6,535 nucleotides of DNA from Anaerolineaceae bacterium. Lineage in GTDB: Bacteria > Chloroflexota > Anaerolineae > Anaerolineales > Anaerolineaceae. A model generated the notes under the pieces. That model saw nothing but the letters and a program-made list of their open reading frames with translations, did no database searches and was not told where the DNA came from. The stretch covers positions 1-6,535 of the forward strand of contig JACZIY010000836.1 in NCBI GenBank assembly GCA_014860845.1, read 5' to 3'. The position numbers were made by a program, and so were the translations under genes. How positions within the stretch are numbered: position 1 is the first letter of the stretch; the number at the start of each line of letters is the position of its first letter. This document shows positions 4,050 through 6,535 of the stretch, in pieces.

Positions 4050-5807
4050 TTACTTCACCAGCAATTGGGCGATCGCTCTTTCCAATCGTAGTAGTGTATG
4101 CATGGTTTGTGGGAGTACATCCTCCATGGGGACATATTTTTTTTCCTTTTCGTCTCGAATTTTAAATTCGACTTGCCCCTGCGATAAAATCTTTTCCGCT
4201 ACGGTTATGCGCAATGGAATACCCAGCAAGTCTGCATCATTAAACTTTACACCGGGACTTTCCTTGCGATCATCAAACAGGATTTCTATACGTGCTCGTT
4301 GTAATTCCTGATACAGGTTCTCTGCGAATTCCAGTGGTTGATCAGAATTTTTGGAAGGTAAAACGATCAGATGAACCTGGTAAGGGGAGAGTGAAATGGG
4401 CCATATCAGTCCGTAATCATCGTTATTGGTTTCTGCCACACCAGCCAGAATGCGCTCTAGATCCATCCATGCTGAACCAATGAAGATCGGTTTGAGTTCT
4501 CCCAAATCATCCTGAAAGTTACATCCAGTTTCTGAAGATATTTGGATGTTAGGGGAAGTGATTTTACCCAGTAAAAATCCGGATTGCTCTGAAAGTGATT
4601 GATTACAATGAGGACAGGCATCACCAGTTTTTACCAAGGTGATATCAGCAATCATCTTGGCCTGGAAATCGCGACCATAATTGACATGTTTGAGATGGTA
4701 ATCCGTTTCATTCGCTCCCGCGACCAGATTGGGTGAATTCGGAATCAAATCATCCACAACGATCAGAGCATCTTTTAAACCAAAGGGAGAGGCAAATCCG
4801 GGGACTGCACCAATAGACTGAATCTCAAAATCTGAGGATGGACGCATATGCCATGCGTTAATCACCTTCGCAAGTTTGCTTTCATTCAGGTCCATATCTC
4901 CACGGATAATAGCCATAACCACTTTTTCAGTTTTTTCACCATTCTCTATCAAAGTGGCAGTCATAAAAACAGCTTTGGCTGTTCGGGAAGCAGGAACACC
5001 CATGAAATTCGCCAGATCCTCAATGGTTTTTGTGTTCGGTGTATGAACTTTTTCCAGGGGATCTAGTGGTTCAGGGCCGAAAGGTTGTTTTACAGCATGG
5101 GCAGACGCTTGATTTACATGATATCCACATGACTCACAATGAAGTAATTTGATATCGCCCTGGGGGTGAAGGAAAACGAATTCATATCCGGTTTGAGGTT
5201 TGAAATGTTGGTAATCAAATTCGACCGTTGAAACGGGCAGCGTGCACCGTTTAAATATATTCTGGAATGCCTGAATCAATTGCTGATATTGTTGGGTTGC
5301 GCTGGCTTGGTCTTTATCCAGTAAATATGTTTCCAGCCTTGTTACCGATCTGGTAGACAATAAACCAACCCGGTTTGATCTCCCATTCACCGTTTTGGGT
5401 TGAACCTGATACAGGAGCCTGGGTAATTGACGATGTGAGCGAACGGAATGCTGGATTAGATCTGCCAGGTAATGATGGGCGGTGTTGGCTAAATACATCT
5501 GGTGATTTGAGGAATCAGATACAGCTTGCAGATCAACATCCAAAAAGGATTGGACTGATCTTTTGGTCAGTATTTCACCAGAAATCAAAGGTGGAATATT
5601 CAGTTCCTGCCCATGGAGGCAATTGAGTTCATGCCGGATCATATTCTTAATTTTTTGAAGGCTGCGTGTTGCCAATGGATTCAGAATATGAACATTTGTT
5701 GGAACCTGGCGAATATAACCAGCACGTTGTAGATATTGATTTCCAGGAGTGATCGCATCAGCTGGAAGTTCACGCAGCGTTTGATTGAACAATTGTGACA
5801 TGCGCAT
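4050..5807 (-). CDS. Prolyl-tRNA synthetase (ProS) homologue with degenerate synthetase active site but kept editing and anticodon domains
   Basis: This 585-residue protein has the full order of bacterial ProRS: N-terminal MRMSQLF; catalytic core part 1 (about 10-235); inserted YbaK/INS editing domain (about 250-396); core part 2 (397-468); and anticodon-binding domain (469-585, with GLIWPISLSPYQVHL and DDRKESPG at 512-519). The synthetase chemistry residues are gone. The GPTHEE loop reads ANTAHH (107-112), the motif 2 FRDE reads TVNG (139-142), the GHIF proline segment reads GKIT (414-417), and motif 3 GIGVxR reads WMDLER (447-452, only the Arg kept). The INS domain keeps Lys278, Asp352 and His371, which by my recollection align with E. 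coli K279, D350 and H369 of the Ala-tRNA(Pro) editing site. CESC (224-227) and CPHC (398-401) could bind zinc. It cannot plausibly charge proline; a tRNA(Pro) trans-editing role is inferred. Annotation pipelines would probably call it proline-tRNA ligase. AGGA overlaps the preceding alaX stop codon, suggesting coupled translation. Confidence 0.88.
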   Translation of the reverse strand: MRMSQLFNQTLRELPADAITPGNQYLQRAGYIRQVPTNVHILNPLATRSLQKIKNMIRHELNCLHGQELNIPPLISGEILTKRSVQSFLDVDLQAVSDSSNHQMYLANTAHHYLADLIQHSVRSHRQLPRLLYQVQPKTVNGRSNRVGLLSTRSVTRLETYLLDKDQASATQQYQQLIQAFQNIFKRCTLPVSTVEFDYQHFKPQTGYEFVFLHPQGDIKLLHCESCGYHVNQASAHAVKQPFGPEPLDPLEKVHTPNTKTIEDLANFMGVPASRTAKAVFMTATLIENGEKTEKVVMAIIRGDMDLNESKLAKVINAWHMRPSSDFEIQSIGAVPGFASPFGLKDALIVVDDLIPNSPNLVAGANETDYHLKHVNYGRDFQAKMIADITLVKTGDACPHCNQSLSEQSGFLLGKITSPNIQISSETGCNFQDDLGELKPIFIGSAWMDLERILAGVAETNNDDYGLIWPISLSPYQVHLIVLPSKNSDQPLEFAENLYQELQRARIEILFDDRKESPGVKFNDADLLGIPLRITVAEKILSQGQVEFKIRDEKEKKYVPMEDVLPQTMHTLLRLERAIAQLLVK

Positions 5808-5816
5808 GGTAGATAA

Positions 5817-5820
5817 TCCT
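5817..5820 (-). promoter_or_regulatory. Ribosome-binding site of the ProRS homologue overlapping the alaX stop
   Basis: On the minus strand the alaX stop TAG runs into AGGA, 9 nt before the ATG at 5807. The overlap of stop codon and Shine-Dalgarno indicates translational coupling within one operon. A second in-frame ATG (5799-5801) two codons later is the alternative start, but MRMSQLF at the N-terminus matches the family and favours the first. Confidence 0.5.
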
Positions 5821-6535
5821 ATTCGTCCAGTTTCAGGTAGATGCGTTTGTTGATCTTTCCTTTGGATTTGTAATCGACAATATGTGCTTTTCCGATTTCT
5901 GAGGTTGAATGAACATGGGTACCGCCATCTGCCTGGAGGTCAAGCCCCACAATCTCAATGGTGCGGATTTCGTTAATTCCCTCCGGTAATAAATTAATTT
6001 TTGTGCGAATCAAATCAGGGATCTGGAAAGCCTCTTCCCGGGGAAGAATCTGCACACGAATGGGATGATCTTTCTGAATTTCCTTGTTAACCGACTCTTC
6101 GATAACGTGAACAAGGTCTTTGCTAAGGGTCTCGAATTCGAAATCCATTCTCCCTTCCAATGGATCCATGTTTCCACCGGTCACCAAAGCGCTATAATCG
6201 CGAAAGACAACACCGCAGAGCACATGCATAGCAGAGTGGGTGCGCATCAGTTGATAGCGGCGACCCCAATTAATTTTGGCATTTAACATTGTTCCCGGTT
6301 GTGGGAGGTTTACATCAGGATTAAGAGAATGCCAGACCTGATCGCCAATTTTTTTCACCCGAATTACATCTATAGCATGATCATTCAGGGTAATCCAACC
6401 AGTATCATTGGGTTGGCCACCTCCTCCAGGATAAAAAGCAGTCTGATCCAGACTGAAGGCATGAGATTCTGGATCGATGCCTGATACGATGGCTTGAAAT
6501 TCCTGTAAATAACTATCTTTTTGGTAGAGTAATTC
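5819..6535 (-). CDS. alaX: AlaX-type alanyl-tRNA editing hydrolase (5' end just beyond the right edge)
   Basis: A free-standing relative of the AlaRS editing domain, which hydrolyses Ser-tRNA(Ala) and Gly-tRNA(Ala). The reading frame is open to the window edge: 238 visible residues, near the usual length of AlaX-M forms, so only the first few residues are missing. A GTG at 6356-6358 would cut off the conserved N-terminal part and is not the start. Counting from the edge, QTAFYPGGGGQP (31-42) is the AlaRS/AlaX glycine-rich motif that marks the longer AlaX class. RTHSAMH (98-104) provides the HxxxH metal ligands His100 and His104, and ADGGTHV (202-208) provides His207. In AlaRS the second pair is CxxxH; here the Cys position is Asp203, a change I believe also occurs in other bacterial AlaX proteins. 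There is no catalytic AlaRS core. The ProRS homologue follows 11 nt downstream, which groups two tRNA-proofreading activities. Confidence 0.9.
   Translation of the reverse strand, partial: ELLYQKDSYLQEFQAIVSGIDPESHAFSLDQTAFYPGGGGQPNDTGWITLNDHAIDVIRVKKIGDQVWHSLNPDVNLPQPGTMLNAKINWGRRYQLMRTHSAMHVLCGVVFRDYSALVTGGNMDPLEGRMDFEFETLSKDLVHVIEESVNKEIQKDHPIRVQILPREEAFQIPDLIRTKINLLPEGINEIRTIEIVGLDLQADGGTHVHSTSEIGKAHIVDYKSKGKINKRIYLKLDE

Noticed and set aside
5375..5626. Plus-strand 83-codon frame antisense to the lost motif region of the ProRS homologue
   Set aside because: Considered as a possible overlapping gene that would explain the changed motifs, but it has no clear Shine-Dalgarno or recognisable domain and looks like a chance antisense frame.
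4050..5807. Ordinary housekeeping proline-tRNA ligase
   Set aside because: The fold and domain order match, but the TxE loop, the motif 2 Arg/Glu, the HIF segment and the motif 3 glycines are all absent, so normal Pro-tRNA formation is not credible from this sequence.
4050..5807. Decaying proS pseudogene or frameshift artefact
   Set aside because: The 585-codon frame has no stop or frame change. Segments on both sides of each lost motif align in the same frame with normal spacing, and the INS and anticodon domains are well kept.
5819..6358. AlaX starting at GTG 6356-6358
   Set aside because: The same frame stays open to the window edge and upstream encodes the conserved glycine-rich AFYPGGGGQP motif, so the gene starts beyond 6535.
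6299..6484. Plus-strand 61-codon frame near the right edge
   Set aside because: Antisense to the conserved N-terminal part of alaX.

Overview
The window looks like bacterial chromosome of moderate GC content, densely coded, with no mobile elements, phage genes, CRISPR array or rRNA/tRNA genes. The style of the S9 peptidase, the divergent Tgt-family protein and the GNAT C-terminus reminds me of Chloroflexota (Anaerolineae-like), but that is an impression from remembered protein families, not a test.

Layout, left to right. Positions 1-311 (minus) hold the first 103 codons of a Tgt-family tRNA-guanine transglycosylase that runs off the left edge. Positions 365-982 (minus) encode a LysE/RhtB-type membrane exporter, just upstream of the Tgt gene and probably co-transcribed with it. 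Positions 1108-1599 (minus) encode a GNAT acetyltransferase. A 156-nt intergenic stretch with apparently overlapping divergent promoters separates it from a rightward pair: a thioredoxin-like protein (1756-2073) and a cytosolic S9 (prolyl-oligopeptidase family) serine peptidase (2088-3968), 14 nt apart. A hairpin in the short convergent gap (about 4005-4037) looks like a shared terminator. The right third (minus) is a two-gene operon: an AlaX-type alanyl-tRNA editing hydrolase (5819 to the right edge, missing only its first few residues) followed 11 nt later by a 585-residue prolyl-tRNA synthetase homologue (4050-5807).

The most interesting gene is the ProRS homologue. Its overall architecture is complete and in one frame, but the residues that make a class II synthetase work have been replaced: the TxE loop, the motif 2 Arg and Glu, the proline-pocket HIF segment, and the GIG part of motif 3. 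The inserted YbaK/INS editing domain keeps the Lys/Asp/His residues I associate with Ala-tRNA(Pro) hydrolysis, and the anticodon-binding domain is well kept. The simplest reading is that it no longer makes Pro-tRNA but may still recognise tRNA(Pro) and hydrolyse mischarged Ala-tRNA(Pro). It sits directly behind an AlaX gene, so the operon looks like a two-protein proofreading unit against Ser/Gly/Ala mischarging. This function is inferred. The motif losses are read directly from the translation, with family motifs recalled from memory.
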